Both the position numbers and the translations under genes were made by a program. From Bacteroidales bacterium (GTDB lineage Bacteria; Bacteroidota; Bacteroidia; Bacteroidales; UBA4181): a DNA stretch of 40,713 nucleotides. Each line of letters begins with the position of its first letter. Positions within the stretch are counted from its first letter, which is position 1. Below are positions 15,920-25,173 of the stretch, piece after piece. The notes beneath the pieces were generated by a model. That model had not been told where the DNA came from. It ran no database searches and worked only from the letters and a program-made list of their open reading frames with translations. The DNA lies in NCBI GenBank assembly GCA_031275285.1, contig JAISOY010000117.1, forward strand, positions 1-40,713, read 5' to 3'.

Positions 15920-17716
15920 TTATGGAGCAACATCAATGTCGCGATACCCCAGGTAGAACTCGGCGATACAGATGGTATTACCGCCACTGGTCCATGTATC
16001 GAACTGTACTTTGATGTAACGATACTCACAATTATCGGGAAAGGCCTGATTACCGGTCTCGCCTCCCACAATAGCTGCAAACACTTCAGTATTCGGAGGC
16101 GTTGCGGAAGTTACATTCGCATTGACAGGCACGATCGGTTCATCATTGATCTTTGTCCACAGTGCCTCGTTCGTGATACAACCGTCGTCATTACTGCCGA
16201 AGAAAGTCATGGATTGTGGTTTATTGGTATCCGTTAAACTTCCGTTTTCCCGGTAGCGGATCCTGAAATAATTGAATTCCTGCGGTTCCGTCTCGCTCAA
16301 CCGGATAATGAACCATGGTTTTTCAGCGGGCGTGTTGATCCACATGCCACCCCACCGGTGAAACCCTGTCCAGTTTGCGGTTGGGTCTCCACCCCAGCCA
16401 TCAAGTGTTGCATCAGTGGCGGTACCTTTGGTCATACCCAGATAGGTGGAACTAAGGTTGTCGATGATTGCTGTCGGACTGATCCTGGCGTCTCCGCTGG
16501 CAGGATAGGCAGCGCCGGCATTTCCTCCTAAGAAATGTGACAGGTATGGCGATTTCTTTTTAGCCCAAACAGGTGCTGCAGTATTAAAAGCAATAGTGCT
16601 TGGAGTCGAAGGAACTCCGGCATCCCCGGAATATACCAGCGGGTTGTCTGACATATCGGTTTCAGGAGCTATATACCATTCGCTTCTGTCCAGATCTACA
16701 TAACCGGCCGCATTTACCTTCACCAGGCATGTAGCCATTATGCCATTATCTTCTGAGACCACGTTTATGTAGGTATATCCTGCACTTAATCCTGTCACCA
16801 TTCCAGTGCTCACACGGGCGACTTCAGGTCGCGATGAGCTCCATAAAACCTTCTTATTGAAAGCATTATCTGGGTAGACTGTATGTTTCAGGGTTACAGC
16901 CTTACGAATCTCTACCGCTATTGCTGACTTTTCAAGGGTTATTTCGGAAACACGGATAGCCGGGGTTACCTTTAACGTATCACGAACGCAGGAAATAATA
17001 TCGACACTCGTTGCCGGCTTGTAAATGACACGGTATACCAGGTCGCTGCCATCCAGGATATCGGGTATCTTGGTCACATTCCGGAACAAGACCGGAATAG
17101 GATTGGCCGGGTCATTCGGATTAGGTCTGGATACGAGGTCTTCAGGCCTTGCAATGGTATCGATACGTTGTTCGCCCGAAGAGGTAAAATAGGTGAGTTC
17201 GGTACCAATGGTACCCTCGTAAGTCGATGCCACCCAGTATATCCTCATTGAGTCGCCCGCATGCTTGTAATCATAGTCCCTGATGATGCGGTTATCTAAC
17301 GCTTTCTGGTAATTTTCTCCGTAGATGGGAATGGTAAAACGTGTCGCTACCGATGCGTCCGCCAGATCAGCGTTTAAGTTGATCAGTTCGAAACTGTTGG
17401 TGCCTTCGGTGATAGGACTTACTTCAACGATTCCGGGTGCATCCGGCGTGGTCAGTCCAACTTCAAAAACTTTGGATTTTTTGCCCAAATCCCATTTGAT
17501 TTCCAAATTCTTTACCTGCGGGTCGCTCAGCCAATAATGGATGACCATGCGTTCGATACCAGAAAAAACTTTCATCGAATCGAATTTGGCAACATAGATG
17601 ATCTCCCCGTCTTTCAGGTATTTATCGTGTAAGTCGTTCATCTTGTCGCATTGCGTCAGAATCACCACTACCACGAAAAAAACAGCCATATATTTCAACA
17701 TGTTCTTCATATTCAT
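15920..17716 (-). CDS. DUF4998 / Big2 / discoidin lipoprotein (SusE-position glycan-binding protein)
   Basis: The product has 598 residues. Signal peptide with lipobox Cys23 (ILTQC). Residues about 24-245 match the DUF4998 type (CDKMNDLHDKYLKDGEIIYVAKFDSMKV, then I.WD and Y..Y..AGDSMRI-like features). A Big2 Ig-like domain follows at about 256-336 (ITLEKSAIAVEI...VYPDNAFNKKVLWSSSRPEVARV...G.VTGLSAG), then a discoidin-type domain at about 340-598. It is the fourth gene after susC-like 24404, only 13 bp from the preceding gene, so it is co-transcribed. The position and domain set fit a SusE/SusF-type surface glycan-binding lipoprotein; there are no catalytic motifs. Confidence 0.83.
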   Translation of the reverse strand: MNMKNMLKYMAVFFVVVVILTQCDKMNDLHDKYLKDGEIIYVAKFDSMKVFSGIERMVIHYWLSDPQVKNLEIKWDLGKKSKVFEVGLTTPDAPGIVEVSPITEGTNSFELINLNADLADASVATRFTIPIYGENYQKALDNRIIRDYDYKHAGDSMRIYWVASTYEGTIGTELTYFTSSGEQRIDTIARPEDLVSRPNPNDPANPIPVLFRNVTKIPDILDGSDLVYRVIYKPATSVDIISCVRDTLKVTPAIRVSEITLEKSAIAVEIRKAVTLKHTVYPDNAFNKKVLWSSSRPEVARVSTGMVTGLSAGYTYINVVSEDNGIMATCLVKVNAAGYVDLDRSEWYIAPETDMSDNPLVYSGDAGVPSTPSTIAFNTAAPVWAKKKSPYLSHFLGGNAGAAYPASGDARISPTAIIDNLSSTYLGMTKGTATDATLDGWGGDPTANWTGFHRWGGMWINTPAEKPWFIIRLSETEPQEFNYFRIRYRENGSLTDTNKPQSMTFFGSNDDGCITNEALWTKINDEPIVPVNANVTSATPPNTEVFAAIVGGETGNQAFPDNCEYRYIKVQFDTWTSGGNTICIAEFYLGYRDIDVAP

Positions 17717-17729
17717 AGTGTTTGATTAA

Positions 17730-19001
17730 TTATTCACCCCCATTTTCTACATATTCCGCTCCCCAGAAGGACATTTCCGCGAAATGTATTGCCGGAGTGA
17801 GGCCCCATGTTTCCAAAACGTCTATGCGGTAATACCGGTATGGATCCGTACCGATATCAAATACATAATCGATCCCGTCGACCTGGGCAAGTTGCCTGTC
17901 TTCTGCCGAAGTGGAATTTAAAGGCATGCCTGAAGGTTTAACCGTGTCAAACGAACCCAAAAGCACCCATTTTTGCTCCTGATGAGCCGGGTCCAGAGAA
18001 TTGTCGTATATTTTTCGCGGCGAGGAGTGGTTCGAACCATACACCACCAGTTTTTTAGGGTTGTTATGAGAGAAAGCCCAGCTATCGCCGCTGCGGTGCC
18101 AGATCTTAAAACGACTCAACTCACATTTCATTCCCATATCGAAAGTAAACGCCATAGGGGCGATTAATGTGCCGGTGACTGTCGGGTCAGCAGTATGGAA
18201 CATATTGCTGAGATCAGCATCCCAGGCTTTTTCGATTTCGTAGCTGCCACTGTAACGGGAGTACGGAATATTTGTGTCGCCATTCCATCTTTTATAAGGT
18301 TTGGGAATTGCCTCTTCAAACCGGGGTGTATATTCTCCTTTTTTTAACTCGGTGAAATTGCCCCACCGGTCGCATATCTGTACACCAAACACAGCAGGTT
18401 CATTTGCAAAACCGCGGACATTGTATTTCCCTTTTGATGCATTGGAACTCCATTGTCCTACCTGTCGCATTTGAATATCATTCGCCAGGTCATTTTCGAT
18501 GGTGGTTTTCGTTTGTGGGATGGATACCAATGCCAGAATAGAGACCATATCCTTGTTCTCCCATTCAAGTTTGATGCCGCCAAAATCCTCCGTTATCACG
18601 ATCGTTTCCATGATGTCCAATATGGGCGATCTTTCAGGCGTGACCCAGATATTAACGGGTTCGGATTCGTTCTGGCTTCTGTCCACTGTCCGTAATTCTA
18701 CAAGACGTGGTTCGGCATCCCTGAAACCCTCGATTTTGATATGGTTTTCAAATTTGGATACTTTACTCATGATCTTCTCACCGGTGTCCAGTGTATAACG
18801 TGCCACCAGATACAACAGGTCCCTTTCATCGGGAAGGGTGTAATAGATGTTCACTCCACCTCCGAATGGCTGTACTTCCAGGATCTTTTCGACCGGACTG
18901 GGCTGACCACCATGTATGGGATATTGTCCCCTTTCATTATCTTCGCATGATGTCAATACCAATATTAACGCTAGTATTGACCATTTACTTAAAGTTTTCA
19001 T
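17730..19001 (-). CDS. DUF4959 / DUF5126 / DUF5000 lipoprotein of PUL1
   Basis: The product has 423 residues. Lipobox Cys19 (VLTSC) is followed by EDNERGQYPIHGGQPSPV, typical of the DUF4959 N-terminus (about 20-120, with GGVNIYYTLPDERDLLYLVARY). A DUF5126-type middle (about 122-225) and a DUF5000 discoidin-like C-terminus (about 240-415, with F.DMG...LSRFKIWHR and YRYYRIDVLETWG) follow. This domain triplet is a common companion of SusCD pairs and is regarded as a surface glycan-binding lipoprotein. It lies 40 bp after susD-like and 13 bp before the DUF4998 gene, in one operon. Confidence 0.87.
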   Translation of the reverse strand: MKTLSKWSILALILVLTSCEDNERGQYPIHGGQPSPVEKILEVQPFGGGVNIYYTLPDERDLLYLVARYTLDTGEKIMSKVSKFENHIKIEGFRDAEPRLVELRTVDRSQNESEPVNIWVTPERSPILDIMETIVITEDFGGIKLEWENKDMVSILALVSIPQTKTTIENDLANDIQMRQVGQWSSNASKGKYNVRGFANEPAVFGVQICDRWGNFTELKKGEYTPRFEEAIPKPYKRWNGDTNIPYSRYSGSYEIEKAWDADLSNMFHTADPTVTGTLIAPMAFTFDMGMKCELSRFKIWHRSGDSWAFSHNNPKKLVVYGSNHSSPRKIYDNSLDPAHQEQKWVLLGSFDTVKPSGMPLNSTSAEDRQLAQVDGIDYVFDIGTDPYRYYRIDVLETWGLTPAIHFAEMSFWGAEYVENGGE

Positions 19002-19041
19002 ATTGATAGGTATTAATAACTTTACAGTTTAAATATTATGT

Positions 19042-21030
19042 TTACCATCCCGGATTTTGGACCAGATGTGAATTCTGTATTAATGATGATTCCCTGATCG
19101 GCCATAATAATTCCCTTTCGGAGAATGAAAGCTGCTTGATCGTGCGTAACACGTAAAAATCATCTGCTGTGGCTCCGTCTATGTTCCATCCCCTTACCAG
19201 CATGTTGTTCAATTTCAAAATATCATATTTGCCGTCATAATCGTTACAGCTCCACCTCCTGATATCGTAATATAAGTGGCCTTCGTACATCAGTTCGTTC
19301 ACCCTTTCCTGCTGTATGATCTCGCGCATTCCCTTCTGAGTTGTGTGTTTACTCGGGTTTAACGAGCTATTTCTCCAACTGATCTCTACACCGGGAAGAC
19401 CTACACGTGCCCTGACCCTGTCGATATATTCGTAAACAACACCATCGGGCGCAGACAATACTTCGTTACGCGCTTCAGCATAAAGCAGGTAAAGGTCGGC
19501 TAGACGCATATCGCACCAGGGATATGAATTAGCTGTACGCGTGCTGCCAATGAGTTTATCCAGGTACGGGAAAATTTTACGTCCACAGTAGCCGGTAATG
19601 AAAAACCGCTCATTACTTCTCTTTCCATTAAGTTCGGTCACCTGGGTTGCCCCGTCGGGTGTGAACCTCATCCTCAGAACCGCCTGATTGTTTTCATTAA
19701 AATCAGTGGTCTGTGCGCCATACCAGCGGGCGCGGTCAAAACCCACACTGCCGTAAAAACGATATTCGCGGTTGAAATGCAGTTGGGCTGTTTCTTCGAA
19801 TTCAACTATAAATTTTGCATGGCGATCGTCTCCCCTGTTTGTTCTGTAACGGTCTTTATACCAGCCGTTGTCAGACCATTCGCGATCTTCTTCAATTGGT
19901 ACTCCGTTTGCCGACCAGAACTGTTCCACAGACCACAGCGTTGGACACCAGGCTCTGCGTTGAACAGTATTTCCGGTAGTGACATCCATAATCGGAAAGC
20001 AATCCTGATTCAGAGAGGAAGCTGCCGGGTAAACCGACCAGATCTGTTCGTTATTGACCGGTGTTGTCATCACCACCTGCATGGCAAGCATATACCGCAT
20101 CGAATCAGACAGGGTCAGTTCATTTTCAAAAAGATCTTGATACAAATTATATCTCAACACATTTTTTTCGATCTGGTCTATCGCTTCCCAACAGGCATCC
20201 ATCGCTTTTACCCATTTCTCGGGATTTTTTTCGGGAAAGAGTTTCACTCCTCTCGAGTCGGTGAAATTGGCAAAATTCGGATTGTTATTTCCGTTGAAGA
20301 AAGGGCTGGCATAAAAGGTCAGTATTTTGGCTTTCATAGCCATGGCTACTATCTTTGTGATCCTGCCCATTCCACCCGTCGGACCGTCAGTTTCGGTATC
20401 GTATAAGTCGGGAATCGCTTCGTCTATCAGTTCGATGATATACTCCATCGTTTCGTCCATCGGATCGCGGTAAACCATTGATTCTTCAGGTGTTGCTTCA
20501 AGGGGAAGGGACTTCCTGATGGTGGGGATAGGTCCGTAATGCAGCATCAGCCACCAATGGTAATATGCTTTGAGGAACTTGACTTCGGCAGACCAAAGCA
20601 CTTTCTCCCAAATCTCCATATTAGGCACGGAATTAATATTATCCAGGAAAAGGTCGCAACAACGTATCGCCTTGAACATGTTCTTATCGGAGCTTACGCC
20701 ATTGGCGCCGTCCCAGTAATTCATGTACGGGGCCTCTTTATTGTTGCCATTCACCAACAACCGGTATCCAATGGGATACTCGTTATCGGTACGTTTGAAC
20801 TGAAAAGATTCCGGCCCTGCAGTTCTTCCCGGATGCGCCTCGGCATAAGTCGAGGGAAGAAATGAATAGCAGGTGGCCAGATAGCCGATCGCCCTTATCC
20901 TTTCGCCGAAAGCATACTCCACAGTCGCATTTTTATCAGGGACGACATTTAAATAATCACACGCGCTAAAGAGCACGATAATTCCTAAAATGATTGTCTT
21001 TTGTAACAATGTGATTTTATGATTTTTCAT
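19042..21030 (-). CDS. SusD/RagB-like glycan-binding lipoprotein of PUL1
   Basis: The product has 662 residues from the preferred start at 21030. An upstream in-frame ATG at 21126 would add 32 residues with no signal character before MKNHKITLL. From 21030 the signal peptide ends in LFSAC with DYLNVVPD behind the Cys, the typical SusD start. The TPR-rich fold is suggested by motifs such as LKAYYHWWLMLHYGPIPTI, YLLYAEARNEV and the terminal HLVQNPGW. SusD proteins form the lid of the SusC channel and capture oligosaccharides at the surface. The gene directly follows the SusC gene. Confidence 0.95.
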   Translation of the reverse strand: MKNHKITLLQKTIILGIIVLFSACDYLNVVPDKNATVEYAFGERIRAIGYLATCYSFLPSTYAEAHPGRTAGPESFQFKRTDNEYPIGYRLLVNGNNKEAPYMNYWDGANGVSSDKNMFKAIRCCDLFLDNINSVPNMEIWEKVLWSAEVKFLKAYYHWWLMLHYGPIPTIRKSLPLEATPEESMVYRDPMDETMEYIIELIDEAIPDLYDTETDGPTGGMGRITKIVAMAMKAKILTFYASPFFNGNNNPNFANFTDSRGVKLFPEKNPEKWVKAMDACWEAIDQIEKNVLRYNLYQDLFENELTLSDSMRYMLAMQVVMTTPVNNEQIWSVYPAASSLNQDCFPIMDVTTGNTVQRRAWCPTLWSVEQFWSANGVPIEEDREWSDNGWYKDRYRTNRGDDRHAKFIVEFEETAQLHFNREYRFYGSVGFDRARWYGAQTTDFNENNQAVLRMRFTPDGATQVTELNGKRSNERFFITGYCGRKIFPYLDKLIGSTRTANSYPWCDMRLADLYLLYAEARNEVLSAPDGVVYEYIDRVRARVGLPGVEISWRNSSLNPSKHTTQKGMREIIQQERVNELMYEGHLYYDIRRWSCNDYDGKYDILKLNNMLVRGWNIDGATADDFYVLRTIKQLSFSERELLWPIRESSLIQNSHLVQNPGW

Positions 21031-21146
21031 ACGGTAATAATTTTCTTTTAAAGGTCGTATGGAACTCGCATGATTTTTATGATCATAGACTTTGGTGATT
21101 TTGTAAAAAATCATGCTTCGTTTCATATAATGATAATATTAAATGA

Positions 21147-24100
21147 TCAGAATGACATATTGATACCGAAATTGTGCACCCGCTGAATAGGATAGCCCAA
21201 ACCATTACCGGCCATTTCGGGATCCCACATCTTGAATTTGCTGAAACATAACAGGTTCGTTCCGCTGTAATAGAATCGTAACGAGGTCAAACGGATGCGT
21301 TCAATCAGTTTTAATGGTAGAGAATAACCGAATTCCACAGATTTCAACCTGAGAAAACTGCCATTTTGCATGAACCATGTACTGGTTGCTGCATTATTAT
21401 TCACGATTGATTCGGAGAGGCGTGGCCAGAGTGCATAAACATTCTGGTTGGCTTCCGACCAGTAATCGTCTGCATATGCCTGCAACACCTGATTTTGGCC
21501 CCTTTTACCTCCCAACGATGTATGGCCCGAATGGTGGAAAGGCGATGTCATATTATGATTGAGCCAGAATGACGACATGGCCGATCCCTGGAAGAAAAAT
21601 GAAAAGTCAAAACCTTTGTACCCTGATGATATACCAAATCCGTAATTTATTTTAGGCGAAGTAGGATGACCAATGGGTACCCTGTCAAGATCAGTGATCT
21701 TTTCATCCCCCATTATACTCCTGTATTTCACATCGCCACCCCTCACTTTCTGGCCATTGGCAACATTTGACTGGTCAGGCGAATTAGCCACTTCCGCATC
21801 ATCTACAAAAAGCCGTTCGGCAACATAACCAAAATTTTGTTTGGTATGTTGTCCTATCCTCGACCTCCATGGTGCACCCACCATACTGTAGTCGGGTTCT
21901 TCGTAAACGCGGTATTCATTAGTGGCATAGGTAAAGTTTCCCCGGGCTGTGACCCAGAGGTCCTTGGTGACACTCCATTTGTAGTCAAGCGACAGGTCAT
22001 AACCCCAGCTGAGGGCTTCACCGACATTGGCATAGGGAATTGCCTGTAACCCCATGGTTCCGGGTATGTCGGATCTTTGCATATAAATGTTGTACCGGTA
22101 ATCGCGATACAAGTCCAACTGGATTTCCAACTGTTTAAAAAGCTCCAGCTCGAACCCTACATTTGTTTTCCGCGAGGTTTCCCATGTAATACCCTGGTTG
22201 GCATACCGGCTGATCATTACTCCGGGATAGGTTGTTCTTTCACTGCCCCATCCCCAGGAATGCGCATAATTTCCTGAATTGAGACTTACCTGCGACAGAT
22301 AGAAAAATCGGTCTGTTTCGCTGCCGATAGCGTCATTACCCACCAATCCGTATGTTGCTTTCAATTTGAGTTTCGAAATAACATTTTTCAATGATTCATT
22401 CCAGAATGCTTCGTTGGAAATGATCCATCCTGCTCCTACCGACGGGAAAAATCCCCAGCGTTCTTTCTTGGCAAACCGTTCGGAACCGTTATAGCCGAAA
22501 TTGAGTTCGATAAAATAACGCGAATCAAACGAATAAGTGAACCTTCCTGCTAATCCCATATTTCTCGTAGGTAGTGATGTTTCCAAAAGGAATTCATCAT
22601 TCGACGACAATTCATCCCGCAGGGTAAAAACCAACAACCCGCTCGCACTGTGTTTGTCGGCAAAAGTGCGGTCGTAATTCAATGCGGTTTCCCAGTAGGT
22701 GGTGGTAATCACCGTTTTAGTGGAACCTGTCGGCCGCAAATAATCGGTTCCCTGGTTGGGATTAAGTTCTTCCAGGACGTAGGTATCATTAATTACATTG
22801 TAACTGGCAGCCGGAGCGTTAAAATAATAAGGAATGTATTCCCTGTTAATGTAATATTCCGATCTGCGGTTGGTATTGAACATTGTCCGGAGATTCAGGC
22901 CTTGCGTTACAAAATCCAATTTTTGTTTGAGTTCGACCTGAGCCAGCATTAATGCCTTTTTGTACTGCCTGTATCCCCTCATCAAATTGGCATACGGATT
23001 GACATAAACACCATTATTTCCAAGATTTCCAAACAAGATGTATCCGAGATTCTCATGTGCTGCGTCAGGTTCGTAATAGGGTGGGTAATCGACCGGGCTG
23101 GTCTGCATGATCTGCTGGTAGACATTCGTTCCTCCGTCGATGGGTCCTTGATAGTCGTCCATGGTGGCATGCAAACGCACAATAACTTCCATGGTTTTTA
23201 TCGGGTTAATATTGACATTGGAACGCAACACATATTTGTTCAGGTTAATATTATTGGTGAAATTGTTGCGCTTATCCACCTTCAGGTTACCATGATCCTT
23301 GGAATAGGTTCCTGCTACATAATAACGGGCAATGTTACCACCTCCGCTGATACTGGCATTCAACCGCTGGTTATAGACTACGTTCTTGAGCAACATACTG
23401 TACCAGTCAACCGCCGGAAATACCATAGGATTAAGTCCGTCCTGGGTATTTATTATTTTCTGCTCAGAATGGGGAAGAGTAACAGCAAATGAACTTTCAG
23501 GATCAGCTCTTGTTAACGCCGCTTCATTATTCATTCTCATATAGGTGATCGGATCAACAAGATCTACTTTGCTGGTAGGTTGAGACAGGGAGTTTTCAAA
23601 CCTGAAATTGAATTTCGTTCTTCCTTCACCTCCTTCCTTGGTGGTGACCAAGATCACACCGTTCGCGCCGCGTGCGCCATACAGGGCCGTAGCCGTAGCA
23701 TCCTTCATAATGGAGAAACTTGAAATGTCATCTACCTGCAGGCGGGCAAGGTCATCTTTGGTCAACTCCACTCCATCAATGAGGATCAATGGATCCTGTT
23801 TGTACCCAAAGGTGGTAACGCCGCGGATAAAAAATTCGGCATTGTCCTGTCCCGGCTCGCCGCTTCGCTGGTAAGAGATCAAACCTGCAACACGTCCTGC
23901 AAGAGCCGTAGTCAGGTTACTGGAAGGCACTTTTAATTCGGCTACGTTCAAGGTTGATACCGAAGCGATCGCGCTTTCCTTTTTCTGCGTTCCGAAAGCA
24001 ACTACCAGTACTTCTTCCATTGATGTCGAAGCCTCTCTCATTTGCACGGAAATAACCCTCTTGTTGCCTACCACGACCTCCTGCGTTTCATAACCCATGA

Positions 24101-24404
24101 AACTAAATTGCAGTACCGATGTGTCACTGGGTACCATAATATTAAATTCACCGTTGATATCAGTACTGGTACCTTGCACGGATCCCCTGACAATTACATT
24201 GACACCGGGAATTAATTCCCCGGTATTGTCTGAAACAGAACCGGTCACCCGGATTCCCTGGAAAACGGTTTTATTTTCAATATTTGCTTCAGAAACCGGA
24301 GGAGAGGCTAAAGCATTTCCGTTTATCAACATGACCACACAGCAAAGGATAAACAATGCTAATGTGTTCGTCGTTTTTTTCTTCTTTTGTTCTATGTGTA
24401 CCAT
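21147..24404 (-). CDS. SusC/RagA-like TonB-dependent outer-membrane transporter of PUL1
   Basis: The product has 1085 residues, a normal length for SusC. Signal peptide (about 1-34), CarboxypepD_reg-like Ig domain (about 53-122, VTGSVSDNTGELIPGVNVIVRG), TonB-box-like EEVLVVAFG at 130-138, and plug (about 145-255, with FFIRGVTTFG, LILIDGV and SIMKDATATALYGARGANGVILVTTK). The rest is a 22-strand-type barrel ending in an aromatic residue (GINMSF). It imports the oligosaccharide captured by the adjacent SusD, powered by TonB-ExbBD. It is the first gene of PUL1 and follows a 769-bp non-coding region containing the conserved leader block. No N-terminal anti-sigma-signalling (STN) domain is visible, which argues against ECF-sigma transduction by this receptor. 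Confidence 0.96.
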   Translation of the reverse strand: MVHIEQKKKKTTNTLALFILCCVVMLINGNALASPPVSEANIENKTVFQGIRVTGSVSDNTGELIPGVNVIVRGSVQGTSTDINGEFNIMVPSDTSVLQFSFMGYETQEVVVGNKRVISVQMREASTSMEEVLVVAFGTQKKESAIASVSTLNVAELKVPSSNLTTALAGRVAGLISYQRSGEPGQDNAEFFIRGVTTFGYKQDPLILIDGVELTKDDLARLQVDDISSFSIMKDATATALYGARGANGVILVTTKEGGEGRTKFNFRFENSLSQPTSKVDLVDPITYMRMNNEAALTRADPESSFAVTLPHSEQKIINTQDGLNPMVFPAVDWYSMLLKNVVYNQRLNASISGGGNIARYYVAGTYSKDHGNLKVDKRNNFTNNINLNKYVLRSNVNINPIKTMEVIVRLHATMDDYQGPIDGGTNVYQQIMQTSPVDYPPYYEPDAAHENLGYILFGNLGNNGVYVNPYANLMRGYRQYKKALMLAQVELKQKLDFVTQGLNLRTMFNTNRRSEYYINREYIPYYFNAPAASYNVINDTYVLEELNPNQGTDYLRPTGSTKTVITTTYWETALNYDRTFADKHSASGLLVFTLRDELSSNDEFLLETSLPTRNMGLAGRFTYSFDSRYFIELNFGYNGSERFAKKERWGFFPSVGAGWIISNEAFWNESLKNVISKLKLKATYGLVGNDAIGSETDRFFYLSQVSLNSGNYAHSWGWGSERTTYPGVMISRYANQGITWETSRKTNVGFELELFKQLEIQLDLYRDYRYNIYMQRSDIPGTMGLQAIPYANVGEALSWGYDLSLDYKWSVTKDLWVTARGNFTYATNEYRVYEEPDYSMVGAPWRSRIGQHTKQNFGYVAERLFVDDAEVANSPDQSNVANGQKVRGGDVKYRSIMGDEKITDLDRVPIGHPTSPKINYGFGISSGYKGFDFSFFFQGSAMSSFWLNHNMTSPFHHSGHTSLGGKRGQNQVLQAYADDYWSEANQNVYALWPRLSESIVNNNAATSTWFMQNGSFLRLKSVEFGYSLPLKLIERIRLTSLRFYYSGTNLLCFSKFKMWDPEMAGNGLGYPIQRVHNFGINMSF

Positions 24405-24527
24405 ATCTTACATATTATAATTTCTTTTCGTCGTTTTTAATTTTATCATCATATATTAAAGTTTAATTATTAAAGATGTACTCATCGGGAGCAACGCATT
24501 GGCGACCGGATTCTTATTTCAAAAAAT

Positions 24528-25045
24528 GATCTCATCATAAATTTTTTTATTTGGTTCGCAGAGGTTTAATTGATATTCTTTTTAATTTATCCGGTTTAAT
24601 CTGACCGGATTTGTATGTATGGATATCGAATGATTTGGATTTACCTTTGGCGGTACGTATTAACATCTATACCTATAGTTTTTTCCAATATCCTTTGATG
24701 ATACTATCTGATTTTTTAAATTTTGTAAAACATTGATCGCAGATATATTAACATTGTAAAACAAGCAGAATTTATAATCGCATACTTTTGTATATGCTGA
24801 CAAATTAAGATTAGAATCCCATCATTTAGTATCACAATTGTCCCAAAAACTTGTAATTTTATCCCAATCTCGCAAGTGATTGTTAATTAGTGAATTTTGT
24901 ATTTGGTTATCACAAAATGGGATTTATTTTATCCTCATTTATAGTAGGAGTCTTGCCGGATTTAATATGGAAGTATCTCTAAGTCTCCCTGGAAAATAGA
25001 ATTATAGTTATAAAATTTTCAGTTTTTCTGTATTGTCTCTTCCTG
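24528..25045 (-). promoter_or_regulatory. Conserved PUL leader block, copy 1 (upstream of PUL1 susC)
   Basis: About 510 bp of non-coding sequence is shared, with scattered substitutions and small indels, with 39629-40133. Both copies lie upstream of the first gene of a SusCD operon and in the same orientation. The longest identical run is 39 nt (24830-24868) and contains two TCCCAA hexamers (24841-24846 and 24862-24867) spaced 21 bp start to start. Other shared elements are an ATCCGGT...ACCGGAT-type inverted repeat near 24588-24610 and a GCATA...TATGC inverted repeat near 24779-24797. It probably carries the promoter, operator and 5' leader of PUL1. The block ends about 124 bp before the start codon. 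Confidence 0.7.
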
Positions 25046-25083
25046 CCAATTGAAAACCCCTGGATGTGAAAATTAAAATCTAT

Positions 25084-25124
25084 AAAAAGACAGGCATTAG
25101 CAAGGTTAGCCTTGCTAATGCCTG
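25084..25124 (-). terminator. Strong rho-independent terminator ending PUL2
   Basis: A perfect 15-bp stem (25091-25105 with 25110-25124) with loop TTAG is followed on the minus strand by TCTTTTTA. It lies about 50 bp past the stop of the 25174-27021 gene and separates PUL2 from the PUL1 leader block. Confidence 0.95.
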
Positions 25125-25173
25125 AAAAAACCAGTATTCTGTTCAATAAACTGTAACGATTATTTAGGACCAG

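Noticed and set aside
19777..20406. 209-codon plus-strand ORF opposite the susD-like gene
   Set aside because: Its whole length is antisense to a clear SusD; the translation is low in recognisable motifs.
21147..24404. Iron/heme receptor instead of a glycan transporter
   Set aside because: The SusC-type N-terminal domain, the paired SusD gene and the lipoprotein neighbours strongly favour glycan uptake.
24740..24800. Bacteroidota -33/-7 promoter inside the leader block
   Set aside because: Candidate TAnnTTTG-like boxes (for example TATATCTG) are not kept in copy 2 or have wrong spacing to a TTTG box, so no promoter is called.
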